Source: JAZDGX01 sp964482205 | GTDB lineage: Bacteria > Eisenbacteria > RBG-16-71-46 > CAIMUX01 > WJJG01 | Reading direction: 5' to 3' | Length of the DNA stretch: 64,000 bases | Assembly: GCA_964482205.1 (NCBI GenBank) | Contig: CAYZWI010000015.1 | Span: 1 to 64,000, forward strand | Shown: positions 43,251-53,585 of the stretch, in pieces | How the letters are laid out: every line of letters begins with the position of its first letter | How positions within the stretch are numbered: position 1 is the stretch's first letter | Made by a program: the position numbers and the translations under genes | The notes under the pieces: generated by a model | Told to the model about the DNA's origin: nothing | The model's input: only the letters and a program-made list of their open reading frames with translations | Database searches by the model: none

Positions 43251-46200
43251 TCACCGCCGCGAGTCGCCGCGAAGCGCGCGCGCCGGCAGGCCGATGCGGA
43301 TCGAGTCGATGCGGCCGCTACGATGGAAGACCTCGGCCGCCAGATGGGATTCCATTCTCGTGCCCGGCTGCTCGCGCGTCGATCCGTCCGCCAGAACGAC
43401 CCGCACCCAGGCCTCGCCTTCCACGCGTTCGTAGATCACCGGGATCTGGCAGAAGGTGAAGGCCAGGCTGCCGGCGGGAAGTGCGAAGCTGCGCGCCCGC
43501 CCTTCCACATCGAAGCACCGGAACTCCGCGGGCGCGGCCAGGAATTCCTCATCGTCGAGCAGCAGCGGCCGGATCTCGATCTCGCCCGCGGAGACGCGGA
43601 CGCCGAGCTCGCCGAGCCGGCACAGGATCTCCTCCTTCACCTGACCCGTCATGCCCGGCTGCTGCGCGCCACCCGAGGGCGGCGTGTGCGAATAGGGATC
43701 GATCGGGAAGGTCCCGAACTCGGTGACCGGCTTGCGGTACCCGAGCCCGCCCTGCACGCGAGAGTACATGCAAGCCAGGCCCTTTCGGACATCGCTTGCC
43801 GCACCCGCGCGTTCCGCGTCGAAGACCATTTCCTGCACGGCCAGCAGCAGTTTGGCGACCATGTGCCAGTAGATGCAGCCGATCCCTTCGTACGCATACA
43901 TGGCGGCCGAACGGCCCGTATAGGATCGATGACCGAAGACGAAGTCGAACAGCGCGAGAATCGCTCCCTTGTCGCGCGCGACAGCCGCCGAGCGGTCCGG
44001 CTGCAAGGCGAGCGCGTCGAGGATGGAGCCGACATCCTGGGCGTTGCGGATGTCGCCGTGAAAACGGATCGTCCCGCAAGCGTCGCGCGCGAGCAACGAG
44101 CGGTCCTCGGCCGCAAGCAGATCCTGCAGCAGCGGAATCGCCGCGACGCGCTCCTCGGAAACCGCATTGCGCTCGAGAAACCCCGGCAGGTCGCGCTCGG
44201 GATAGAGCATGAAGCTGCGCTGGTCGGGACGGTAGAGCGCGCTCGCGAAGAGCCGCTCGAGAATCGCCAAGCCCTCCGCCGGCGGGACCGCGCCGGAGCT
44301 CAGCACGGCGACTTGCCCTTCCAGCATTTCCTGCAGGTGCGTGACCCGAACGCGGTCCCCATCGTCGGAGAAGGCCAGCTGGTTGTAGGTGTGGTAGAGA
44401 CCGTCCTCGCGTCGATTGGCCGCGATGGAACGGTCGATCCATTCGCGCGCGGTTTCGCACAGCGCCGCGGCTCGCCTCGTCGAAAGCGGTCTGCGCTCCG
44501 AGAAGCCATGCGCATAGACCGCGGCGCGGTATTCGGAGAACGCTTCACCCAACGCGTCCATGATGCGCTTGCGCATCCGTGAGTCGCGGTCACATTCGCT
44601 CTTGGCCGCGCCTCGCCTTGCGTCTTCCGTCGCACTCGCATCCTTCTCGAAGATCGTAGCCAGGCGCTCGAACCATGCCTCGATCTCCGCGGACACCGGC
44701 AGCTCGCGCTCGGGCATGGCTCGAAGCTTGCCGGCCAGGAAAGAAAGGTACCGGCGCAGGTGGCAGAGAGTGACGACCGATACGCTCCCGCCGCCGAGGG
44801 CGTTGTTGGCGTCGTTCCACTCGGGCCGCTGGGTGTTCATCCAGATGCCGGCGCCGGGGATCAGGTTCGAGAGCTTCGACAGAGCGGGAACGAGCAGCTT
44901 CTCGAAGAGATTCGCGTGGTGGACGCCGCCCTCCGGTCCCATCAGCAGCCGCCCATCGGTGCCCATGCGCGCGACCCGCTCGTCGATGAGCCGTGCCCGC
45001 TCCGTGTCGAAGACGATCGTCGCGCGCGGATCACGCAGGATCTCCGCGTAGGGCTTGAGGCGATAGGGAACATCCGCGTAACTGAAGATCTCCGCGGCGA
45101 ACATCGTGGGAAGAGCGAGCGGATCGTGCCGGTCCATCGCCTCCAGCAATCGCAAGAGATAGACGATCTGGTGGTCGCCCCAGTAACCGAGGTTGCTCCA
45201 GGGTTGGCCCGGAGCGGGCACTTCCCAATCGACGCCGTCGCGCGTGATGCGATAGGGATTGAACCCGTCGACCGTCGACGCATTCACGAAGCGGGCGACC
45301 ATGCTCGGGAGAAAGTCCGGAAAGGCGGCGCCGAGCGCCTCCCAGTTTTGGAAGATGTCCCGCCAGTTGCCTTCGTGATGCAGCACCCGCCGTCCGTCAC
45401 GATCGCGCACGCGGATCTCGAAGCGGTTCCAGGGGCGGCTGGGGTCGCCGTGGCGCCGGCCGAAGTGCAGCGGAAGATATTCGTGCGCCAGCCGCGCGAA
45501 ATCGGGATCGCCGGTTTCGCGCGCGGCGCGGCGGAGCTCTGTCACCGCGACGCGGTCGGGGCCCTCGCGCAGCGTAGGCCCGTGACGGTCGGCGACGGCT
45601 CTGTTGCGCGCATGCAGCGAAACGAGGAAGTCGGTGACGGGCACATCGTTGTTTCGCAGGAAGACGCCGCCGCGCATGTTGTTGAAGAGCACATTCAGGT
45701 AGTGGTGCGACGACGCTTCCGGCCGGGCCGAGAGCTGCAGGCCGTCGGCGCTCGCCACATTGCGCCGCAACTCCTCGTCGGCGCCCCGCAAGCTCGTTTT
45801 CACCTGCTCGCTCACATCGCTTGCGGACATCAGCATCTGGCGGAGCTTCGCAATCTGGAGATGATCGCGCCCGGCATCGGCGGCGAGATGCCATTGCTGC
45901 CGCTGCCCGGGTTGCAGATCGAACGAAGCGACGGCCAGGTAATTTCCGCGGCGGCCGTTCAGGACATTCCGTCCGGGAATCGGGCTCCCGCGCCGGAACG
46001 CGTGGATCGCATCCAATGTGAGGTGGACGCGCATGTCCTTCAATCCGCAACACCACACCGTGTTGGCGCGCAACACCTCGAGGGCCTCGGGCCGGTCGGT
46101 GATGCCCGCGGTCAACGCGAAGATGCCGAGCCCCGTCGCCGGGTCCACTTCGCTCTTCTTGTACGCATCGACGAGATTGCTCGCGCTCTGATACAGCGAC

Positions 46201-46847
46201 AGCGGAGCGCCCCAGGGAAGGACATTTCGCAAGCCATCCAGAATGCGGCCCCGCCGGCGCGATTCCCCGCAGTTTTCCAGCGTGCAGCTGCGCACCCAGC
46301 CGAACGCGTCGCACGCCGCCCAGCGGTATTCGAAGCGCAGACCGAGATCGTGATCGATTTCCTCGAACACGATGCGGTTGCCGTTGCTGCTCTTGTAGAG
46401 ATTGCGCTCGATCGCGCGCTGTCCGGAAGACTCCGCGAACGGCTCCCACAGCTTGGACGCATTCTTGGACCCGTCCCCCCGCTCCTCAACACGAATGAGG
46501 GTGAGCGGCCCCGAGTGATGGTGCGCGTCGTACAACTGGTCGCTCGTCAGGTAGGGGAACAGGCTGCCGTCCGCGTTGACCCGCCCCGCCGTCAAGCCGC
46601 CGCTCGAGGCGATGAACATCCACAGATCGGTGTCGCTGGCGAGGTTCACGAGAAAGGGAGCCAGGAGATGAAAACCGGAGATGCGGTAGTACTCCTCGCC
46701 ATCCAGGAGGACGAACGCGCCGGCTGGCAGTCCGGACGGCTGCGCCGGCGCGCCGGCAGAAACGGCGTGTGTGGGGCGTTGTCCGACAGACACCTGAAGC
46801 CTCGACGGTATGGGGCGACAGCCCGGTTCGAATGGCCGGCAGCCCAT
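43251..46847 (-). CDS. GH94/GH149/GH161-type glucan phosphorylase
   Basis: This protein of about 1198 aa has no signal peptide, so it is cytoplasmic. It has the (alpha/alpha)6 phosphorylase architecture: an N-terminal beta-sandwich, then a barrel with EGNWRDIFQNWE, NLGYWGDHQIVYLLRLLE and the catalytic acid Asp679 in RPEWNDANNALGGGS. Its length, beyond typical GH94 cellobiose phosphorylases, and its place beside GH16/GH17 point to the beta-1,3-oligoglucan phosphorylases GH149 or GH161. These release glucose 1-phosphate from imported oligosaccharides. I cannot separate the families by eye. GTG at 46793 behind GAGG is an alternative start. Confidence 0.8.
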   Translation of the reverse strand: MGCRPFEPGCRPIPSRLQVSVGQRPTHAVSAGAPAQPSGLPAGAFVLLDGEEYYRISGFHLLAPFLVNLASDTDLWMFIASSGGLTAGRVNADGSLFPYLTSDQLYDAHHHSGPLTLIRVEERGDGSKNASKLWEPFAESSGQRAIERNLYKSSNGNRIVFEEIDHDLGLRFEYRWAACDAFGWVRSCTLENCGESRRRGRILDGLRNVLPWGAPLSLYQSASNLVDAYKKSEVDPATGLGIFALTAGITDRPEALEVLRANTVWCCGLKDMRVHLTLDAIHAFRRGSPIPGRNVLNGRRGNYLAVASFDLQPGQRQQWHLAADAGRDHLQIAKLRQMLMSASDVSEQVKTSLRGADEELRRNVASADGLQLSARPEASSHHYLNVLFNNMRGGVFLRNNDVPVTDFLVSLHARNRAVADRHGPTLREGPDRVAVTELRRAARETGDPDFARLAHEYLPLHFGRRHGDPSRPWNRFEIRVRDRDGRRVLHHEGNWRDIFQNWEALGAAFPDFLPSMVARFVNASTVDGFNPYRITRDGVDWEVPAPGQPWSNLGYWGDHQIVYLLRLLEAMDRHDPLALPTMFAAEIFSYADVPYRLKPYAEILRDPRATIVFDTERARLIDERVARMGTDGRLLMGPEGGVHHANLFEKLLVPALSKLSNLIPGAGIWMNTQRPEWNDANNALGGGSVSVVTLCHLRRYLSFLAGKLRAMPERELPVSAEIEAWFERLATIFEKDASATEDARRGAAKSECDRDSRMRKRIMDALGEAFSEYRAAVYAHGFSERRPLSTRRAAALCETAREWIDRSIAANRREDGLYHTYNQLAFSDDGDRVRVTHLQEMLEGQVAVLSSGAVPPAEGLAILERLFASALYRPDQRSFMLYPERDLPGFLERNAVSEERVAAIPLLQDLLAAEDRSLLARDACGTIRFHGDIRNAQDVGSILDALALQPDRSAAVARDKGAILALFDFVFGHRSYTGRSAAMYAYEGIGCIYWHMVAKLLLAVQEMVFDAERAGAASDVRKGLACMYSRVQGGLGYRKPVTEFGTFPIDPYSHTPPSGGAQQPGMTGQVKEEILCRLGELGVRVSAGEIEIRPLLLDDEEFLAAPAEFRCFDVEGRARSFALPAGSLAFTFCQIPVIYERVEGEAWVRVVLADGSTREQPGTRMESHLAAEVFHRSGRIDSIRIGLPARALRGDSRR

Positions 46848-46913
46848 TCGGCAGCCGGCCCTGCTTGATGGCCGGTGGTATCCCCTGGACCTGGACTGCT
46901 CCGCGGCTTGGGC

Positions 46914-47888
46914 CTACTCGGTCAGAACCATGCGGCCCGACGCCTCTCCGGAGAGCGTGCTCAGTGTGTACCAGTAGATGCCGCTCGCCGCGCGACCGCC
47001 GTCGAGCGTCTCGCCGTTCCAGACGACTTGATGGCTCCCGGCGTCGAGCTCTCCGCGGAACAGGACCGCAATGCGCCGCCCATTCACATCGAACACGGAC
47101 AGATCGATGGGGCCGGGCCGTTCCAGCGAGAAGTCGATGCGAGTGCGCGGATAGAATGGATTGGGCGCGTTCTGCAGCAGCGTCACGCCGGCCCGTTCGA
47201 GATCCTCCGGCACATCCACCGAACCGACCCACTCGAAGACGATGTTGTCGTAGAAGATTCCCGACCCCTGGTAGTTCGTGGCCGTATTGGCGAAACCGAT
47301 CTGGAGAATCTGGTCTGCGAGCGACGGGTCGATGGTGATCGTCACGAAATAGCCGCCCCAGGTATCGGGAATGGAGGTCATGTCGACCGTGAGGAAGTTG
47401 GTCAAGGCCCAGCCGCTGTTCGGGTCGAGGGTCTTGATGAAGGCCAAGGCCGTCGTCGCCCCTTCGATGTTGCCCCGCTTGGCCTGGAAGGCAAAGCGCC
47501 AAATGTCCCCGACATCGTCCGCGCCGATCACCTGCTCGCGGTAGACATTCGACTCGATCAGGTTGCCGACGGCATGGTCCGCGTTCTCGTAATCGCTGAA
47601 GACGGCCAGCACCTGGGCGCCCTGCTCCTCGCCGCCCTCTCCGAGGACGATCTGCGAGAAGGCGAGGCTGTGGTTGGGCGCGGGGTAAGGGCCGTAGCCG
47701 TAGAGGTAGGTTCCCGTCGAACTGAACGCATTCCCGTAGACCAGCCAGCCGTCCGCGGAAAGCGCGGTGGGACTCGACTGGTCCAGACCCTCGAAGTTCT
47801 GGACATAAGGTTGGATCGCAGACCCGGCCACCGCAGGCAGCGAACAGAGCAGGACGGCGACCGCAAGGTAGTTCACGGCGTTTCGCAT
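46914..47888 (-). CDS. secreted beta-sandwich protein of the glucan locus, FlgD-like-domain paralogue
   Basis: This 324-aa protein has a signal peptide (MRNAVNYLAVAVLLCSLPAV). Its body domain of about 200 residues is homologous to the protein at 40727-41440; NIEGATTALAFIKTLDPNSG is identical in both. Instead of the short tag it carries a 90-residue FlgD/T9SS-like domain (LLQNAPNPFYPRTRIDFSL ... SGIYWYTL ... GRMVLTE). It leads the operon with the phosphorylase and GH16, downstream of operator B. GGGAGG precedes the ATG. It is probably a glucan-binding surface protein, by context only. Confidence 0.85.
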   Translation of the reverse strand: MRNAVNYLAVAVLLCSLPAVAGSAIQPYVQNFEGLDQSSPTALSADGWLVYGNAFSSTGTYLYGYGPYPAPNHSLAFSQIVLGEGGEEQGAQVLAVFSDYENADHAVGNLIESNVYREQVIGADDVGDIWRFAFQAKRGNIEGATTALAFIKTLDPNSGWALTNFLTVDMTSIPDTWGGYFVTITIDPSLADQILQIGFANTATNYQGSGIFYDNIVFEWVGSVDVPEDLERAGVTLLQNAPNPFYPRTRIDFSLERPGPIDLSVFDVNGRRIAVLFRGELDAGSHQVVWNGETLDGGRAASGIYWYTLSTLSGEASGRMVLTE

Positions 47889-47949
47889 GGCTTGGCCTCC
47901 CCTCTGAAGTCGAGCTCTCTTCCTGTTGAGCTCTCTCCCTGGACGCTGA

Positions 47950-47980
47950 TATCATACACTATGTTCGGTCGCCGAACAAA
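47950..47980. promoter_or_regulatory. divergent promoters around operator B
   Basis: Leftward: TTTGTT (47975-47980), an 18-bp spacer and TATGAT (47951-47956). Rightward: TTGAGC (47926-47931), an 18-bp spacer and TATCAT (47950-47955). The two -10 elements overlap. Confidence 0.6.
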
Positions 47981-47981
47981 G
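47959..47981. promoter_or_regulatory. operator B of the glucan regulon
   Basis: A 10-3-10 palindrome, CTATGTTCGG-TCG-CCGAACAAAG, between the divergent operons. It overlaps the leftward -35 and spacer and lies just after the rightward -10. Confidence 0.8.
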
Positions 47982-48047
47982 CAATTCGACCCCCTTCCCG
48001 GGCGGGCCGCGGCGTTGGCTGGGATTTCGCCGGAGAGCGAGAGGCGT

Positions 48048-49448
48048 ATGTCCGGACTTCCTTTTCCGCAGGACTTCGTGTTCGGGGTGGCGACCTCGGC
48101 GCAACAAATCGAGGGCGCCTGGGACGAGGACGGGCGCGGCGAATCGATCTGGGACCGCTTCGCCTCCATCTCGGGCAACATCGCGGACGGCTCGCTCCCG
48201 CATACGGCCTGCGATCACTATCACCGCTGGAAAGAAGATCTCGATCTGATGCGTTGGCTGGGAGTGGCCGCCTACCGGTTCTCCACCGGTTGGTCGCGCG
48301 TCATGCCCGCCGGGCGCGGCGATCCCAATCCGATGGGGCTCGACTTCTACGATCGGCTGGTGGACGCGCTGATGGACGCGGGCATCGAGCCGCATCTCAC
48401 CCTCAATCACTGGGACATGCCGCAGGCGCTGCAAGATCGCGGAGGCTGGCCCGCGCGCGAGACCTGCGACGCCTTCGCCGAGTACGCGGCGGCCGTGGCC
48501 GGAAGGCTCGGGGATCGCGTCCGTCATTGGACGACCCACAACGAGCCGTGGTGCGTGGCCTCGCTGGGATACGCCGAGGGCAAGCATGCTCCCGGACATT
48601 GCGATCCCGAGGTAGGCTTGTGGGCGGCGCATCATCTGATGCTCTCGCACGGAATGGCGGTGGAGACGATCCGCGCTTGCGCGCCGGGTGCGCGGGTCGG
48701 CATCGTCATGAACCTCTCGCCGCCCATACCGGCGTCACCGTCGGAGGCCGACCGCGACGCGGCCCGCCAGTTCGACGGGTTCTTCAACCGTTGGTATCTC
48801 GACCCGCTCTTCCGGGGACGATATCCGCGCGACGCGATCGAGGACCGCGTGCGCTGGGGACATTTGCCTTCCCGCGATCTGCCCTTCGTGCGCGCAAACG
48901 ACATGGATCGCATTCGGGCGCGCATGGATTTCCTGGGGATCAACTACTACAGCGGCACGATGCTCGCCGCCGCGGCCGACGGCCTCCCCCGCGCGGTGCC
49001 CATGGCGCCGCGGGAGGAGCTGACGGAGATGGGATGGGCGGTCCATCCCGCGGGTCTTGCCGAGATCCTCGCGCGGGTGACCCGCGAATACAGCCCTCTG
49101 CCGCTCTACATCAGCGAGAATGGGGCCGCATTCGTCGATCCCCCGCCCCATCATGGCCGCGTCGCCGACCCGCGCCGAGTCGCGTACTTGCGAGCGCATT
49201 TGGCGGCGGCCCATCGCGCGCTCGCCGGCGGCATTCCGCTGCGGGGCTATTTCGCCTGGTCGCTGATGGACAATTTCGAGTGGGCCGACGGCTACACCCG
49301 GCGGTTCGGCCTGTTCGGAGTGGACTTCGCCACGGGAAAGCGCATTCCCAAAGAGAGCGCTTTCTGGTATCGAGAGACCATCGCGACGAGATCCGTGGAA
49401 GAGAAACCGGGTGATGGGACAGGGCCCTCCGGAACACAAGGAGGATGA
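48048..49448 (+). CDS. GH1 beta-glucosidase
   Basis: This 466-aa cytoplasmic enzyme is a full-length GH1 TIM barrel. It begins FPQDFVFGVATSAQQIEGAW, with the acid/base Glu166 in HNEPW and the nucleophile Glu357 in ISENGA. The GYFAWSLMDNFEWADGY C-terminal signature is also present. It should release glucose from beta-linked oligosaccharides inside the cell, alongside the phosphorylase. I chose the ATG at 48048 behind GAGAGG; an upstream in-frame ATG at 47961 lies inside operator B and is unlikely. The next gene starts 2 bp after the stop. Confidence 0.95.
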   Translation: MSGLPFPQDFVFGVATSAQQIEGAWDEDGRGESIWDRFASISGNIADGSLPHTACDHYHRWKEDLDLMRWLGVAAYRFSTGWSRVMPAGRGDPNPMGLDFYDRLVDALMDAGIEPHLTLNHWDMPQALQDRGGWPARETCDAFAEYAAAVAGRLGDRVRHWTTHNEPWCVASLGYAEGKHAPGHCDPEVGLWAAHHLMLSHGMAVETIRACAPGARVGIVMNLSPPIPASPSEADRDAARQFDGFFNRWYLDPLFRGRYPRDAIEDRVRWGHLPSRDLPFVRANDMDRIRARMDFLGINYYSGTMLAAAADGLPRAVPMAPREELTEMGWAVHPAGLAEILARVTREYSPLPLYISENGAAFVDPPPHHGRVADPRRVAYLRAHLAAAHRALAGGIPLRGYFAWSLMDNFEWADGYTRRFGLFGVDFATGKRIPKESAFWYRETIATRSVEEKPGDGTGPSGTQGG

Positions 49449-49449
49449 C

Positions 49450-52400
49450 TTGAAGAAGCGCCTCGCCTTTCCGCTTCCATTCGCTTGCTGCCACTCGGCC
49501 AAGGCCGCCTTGCGCATTGCGGTCCTGGTTTCCCTCGCCGTCTTGGCGTCCGGCATGGCCGCGGGCGCAGCCTCGCCCGAATTCGCAGCCTCGCCCGAAC
49601 TCGCAGCCTCGGCCGATCTCGCAGCCTCAGCCGAGCAGGCATTCTCCGCCCCCGGAGATCCAGGGCGCGAAGGCGAGACGATTCGAGTCGTCGCCGATGA
49701 GAGCGGCCGGCGCCTGCAGGTCGACGGCCGGGACTTCATGGTGATCGGCATGAACTGGGATTACATGCCGGTCGGCGAGAACTACCTCTACAGCCTCTGG
49801 ACCCAGCCCGACGATGTGATCATCGATGCGTTGGGGCGCGAGATGCCGCTCTTGCAGGACATGGGCGTGAACGCGATCCGCCAATATGTGGGCATCCCGA
49901 AACGGTGGATCGCATACATCCACGAGCGCTACGGCATCTACACGGTGCTCAACCCTCTCATGGCGCGCTACGGGTACACGCTGGACGGCGTCTGGATACC
50001 GGCGGTCGACTATTCCGATCCCCGCCTGCGCGACGCGCTCAAGAACGAGATCGCGACTCTGGTCGAGGAGCACAAGGACACGCCCGGGCTGCTCATGTGG
50101 CTGCTCGGAAACGAGAACAACTACGGCCTCACCTGGAGCTCCTTCGAAATCGAGGCGCTGCCGGAGGGTGAGCGCGAAGCGGCGCGCGCGCGTTTCCTCT
50201 ACTCGCTCTTCGATGAGGCCGCCGCCGAGATCAAGCGACGCGATGCGCGCCATCCGGTCGCGATGGCCAACGGCGATGTCCAGTACATCGACATCATCGC
50301 CGAGGAGTGCACGCACTTCGATGTCTTGGGCACGAATGTGTACCGGGGCATCTCCGCCCGCGATCTCTTCCAAGTCGTCGAGGACAAGCTGCGGTTGCCC
50401 GTTCTCTTCACGGAATTCGGCTCGGACGCCTACAACGCCAAGGAGATGCGCGAAGACCAGGCCATGCAGGCCCGCTATCTGATCGGGCAATGGCGCGAGA
50501 TCTACGAGCAATCCGCCGGCAAGGGGCAAGTGGGCAATGCCATCGGCGGCGTGATCTTCCAGTGGAGCGACGGCTGGTGGAAGTTCGGCCAGGAAAGCCG
50601 CCTCGACATCCACGATACCAACGCCTCGTGGCCCAACGGCGGCTACGCCGAGGACTACGTGGATGGCGAGAACAACATGAACGAGGAATGGTGGGGCATC
50701 ACGGCGAAGGGATTCGCGGACCATCGCGGGCTGTACGAGATCTATCCGCGCGCCGCGTACTACGCGCTGCGTCAAGCGTTCACCCTCGATCCCTACGCTC
50801 CGGGAACGGACCTCGCCGCCATTCGCGATCACTTCGACGCCATTCGACCGGCCGCGGCCGCCGTCGCCGCGCGCGGCGATCGCGCCGCCTTGGTTTCCGA
50901 GGCCAGCAGCCGTTTCCGCGTGGCGGGCGCGCGTCTCGAGATCGAGACCTACAGCACGGGAGGAGAGCGGATCACCACGCCGAAGGCGGACCAGCCGGGC
51001 ACGACCTTCCCCGCCTTCCAGGGCTTCGACCACTTGGAGTCCTTCTACTTGGATGTCGAAGCGAATCCGGCGCCGAATGTGACCGGCCGCGTTTCCGTGA
51101 ATGTGCTCGGCAATGTGCCAGTGAACCCGATCGACGAGATCTTCTACGAGAACCGCGGACGATCCCGAACGGTCGTCACGGAAGGCGATCAATTCGAGAT
51201 CGAATCGCTCGAGCGCGTGAGGATCTACCAGGGGTCGCTTTCCTGGGCCGATCGCTGGTTCCAGCTCGACGCTTTCTACCGGACTGGACATTTGCATTGG
51301 GGCCACGAAGGCGACTTCTTCGGCCTCTACCGGGACGCGTACTACGGAGAGAACATCGACATCTACAATGCCGATGCGCCTCTCGGTTTCGAAGTGGCCG
51401 GAAGACGCCTGCTCTCGGGATTCAAAGTGGCCTTCGGCCCGCAGCTCTGGTGGGGCGCAAACCCGGCGCTCATGATGAAGTACCAGCGCAAGATCGGTCC
51501 GTTCAACACAGCCGTCGTCTACCACGAAGACATCGCGCCGCAATCGGCGCTCAGCACCTCGAACGCCATCCCCTTGCCCGAGACGCGCAAGCTTTCGCTG
51601 CAGGCATCCACGCGCCGGGGCCCATGGACGCTGGAATTGGGAACGCTCTGGTCGGGAGATCCGAAGGTCGGACAGACCTTTCAACTCGTCGACGAGGTGG
51701 ACGGCGGGTTCCGCGTGCTGCAGGACCGCATCAAAGACGGCGACACCTGGGGATTCAAGGGCAAGCTCACGATGGAGCGCGGACGCTTCCGCTGGTACGC
51801 GCAGGGCGCCTACATGGGCCTCGTGGCCGACGCGGGCCCGACCGAAGTGATCACTTACACAGGCTGGAATCTGCTGGACTCGGGCTCAGGCAATCAGCGG
51901 AATCTGTTGACCGGGTTCACCCTCAACCACGGCCACTTTCAATTCGGCCCGAACCTGCTGTGGCAGGCGCCGATCGTCGGGCCCATCCCCGGCGATGTGA
52001 CCCCGCCCGGCCGTCCGCGAAATGTGTTGGACGATCCGTTCGCCGTCCTGGGCAACCGGGAGACCGTCGGAGCGGAATTGATGATCGTCTACGACCCGAC
52101 TCCCGCGACATGGATGTGGGCCTGGGACAACGATGTCCGCGAGGACGCACCGCTGGCGGCTAGCCTCGGGTTGGCGTATCGCGACTTGCGCGACACGCGC
52201 GATGTCTCGATCTTCATCGCCGAGGATGGCGTGACGACCTATCCCTTCCCGGGCGCGCCCCCGCCGCATGAGCTATGGGAAGTGAACCTGCGACTGGTCT
52301 CGCGCCTCGCCCCAGACACGCGCTTGGTCGCCAATCTCTACGGCGGCGACGCGGAGCCCAGCGGCTACGATCCCTCGGGGCTGGACGAAACGCTGAATCG

Positions 52401-52728
52401 CTTGATCCGCCGCTACGGAATGAGCGGCCGGCTCACGCACGGCCCATGGGCATTGGCCGCCTTCATCAAGGCGAACGACTGGGGCCCGTACGATTATCAT
52501 CGCGACTTCAACTTGACGTTCCCTCTGCAGCTCATGGGAGATGTCTCGTACTCCCTGGGACAGCCTCGCTGGTTCGCGCTGCCGCAGACGCGTCTCGGCG
52601 CCCGGGCGCTGTGGCGGTCGCTCGATGTGCATTCGCCGAGATACAGCCCCACCGGCGGTGAGGCAGTTGCGGGATACGACGACGGCGAAGAGTGGGAGAT
52701 CCGGAGCTACTTGCATCTGGCGCTGTAG
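49450..52728 (+). CDS. clan GH-A glycosidase fused to a predicted outer-membrane beta-barrel
   Basis: This 1092-aa protein starts at TTG 49450, fixed by AAGGAGG five bases upstream and a normal signal peptide (MKKRLAFPLPFACC...). An 18-bp repeat linker follows. A GH2/GH5/GH72-like TIM barrel (about residues 75-440) holds the acid/base Glu222 in LGNENN and the nucleophile Glu322 in FTEFGSDAY. From about residue 560 to the end the chain becomes amphipathic beta-strands typical of a porin-like barrel (SLSWADRWFQLDAFYRTG, FRWYAQGAYMGLVAD, LTGFTLNHGHFQFGPNLLW), ending EIRSYLHLAL. It may hold the enzyme at the cell surface and even form a pore. It is coupled to GH1. Confidence 0.78.
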   Translation: MKKRLAFPLPFACCHSAKAALRIAVLVSLAVLASGMAAGAASPEFAASPELAASADLAASAEQAFSAPGDPGREGETIRVVADESGRRLQVDGRDFMVIGMNWDYMPVGENYLYSLWTQPDDVIIDALGREMPLLQDMGVNAIRQYVGIPKRWIAYIHERYGIYTVLNPLMARYGYTLDGVWIPAVDYSDPRLRDALKNEIATLVEEHKDTPGLLMWLLGNENNYGLTWSSFEIEALPEGEREAARARFLYSLFDEAAAEIKRRDARHPVAMANGDVQYIDIIAEECTHFDVLGTNVYRGISARDLFQVVEDKLRLPVLFTEFGSDAYNAKEMREDQAMQARYLIGQWREIYEQSAGKGQVGNAIGGVIFQWSDGWWKFGQESRLDIHDTNASWPNGGYAEDYVDGENNMNEEWWGITAKGFADHRGLYEIYPRAAYYALRQAFTLDPYAPGTDLAAIRDHFDAIRPAAAAVAARGDRAALVSEASSRFRVAGARLEIETYSTGGERITTPKADQPGTTFPAFQGFDHLESFYLDVEANPAPNVTGRVSVNVLGNVPVNPIDEIFYENRGRSRTVVTEGDQFEIESLERVRIYQGSLSWADRWFQLDAFYRTGHLHWGHEGDFFGLYRDAYYGENIDIYNADAPLGFEVAGRRLLSGFKVAFGPQLWWGANPALMMKYQRKIGPFNTAVVYHEDIAPQSALSTSNAIPLPETRKLSLQASTRRGPWTLELGTLWSGDPKVGQTFQLVDEVDGGFRVLQDRIKDGDTWGFKGKLTMERGRFRWYAQGAYMGLVADAGPTEVITYTGWNLLDSGSGNQRNLLTGFTLNHGHFQFGPNLLWQAPIVGPIPGDVTPPGRPRNVLDDPFAVLGNRETVGAELMIVYDPTPATWMWAWDNDVREDAPLAASLGLAYRDLRDTRDVSIFIAEDGVTTYPFPGAPPPHELWEVNLRLVSRLAPDTRLVANLYGGDAEPSGYDPSGLDETLNRLIRRYGMSGRLTHGPWALAAFIKANDWGPYDYHRDFNLTFPLQLMGDVSYSLGQPRWFALPQTRLGARALWRSLDVHSPRYSPTGGEAVAGYDDGEEWEIRSYLHLAL
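49567..49638 (+). repeat. 18-bp tandem repeat after the signal peptide
   Basis: Four in-frame 18-bp units encode AASPEF, AASPEL, AASADL and AASAEQ, forming a flexible linker between the signal peptide and the glycosidase domain. Confidence 0.85.
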
Positions 52729-52772
52729 AAGCCCGCGGCGCTTCAGCCGGTCGATGGTCGAAAAGCTGCGGG

Positions 52773-53581
<809 letters not shown>

Positions 53582-53585
<4 letters not shown>

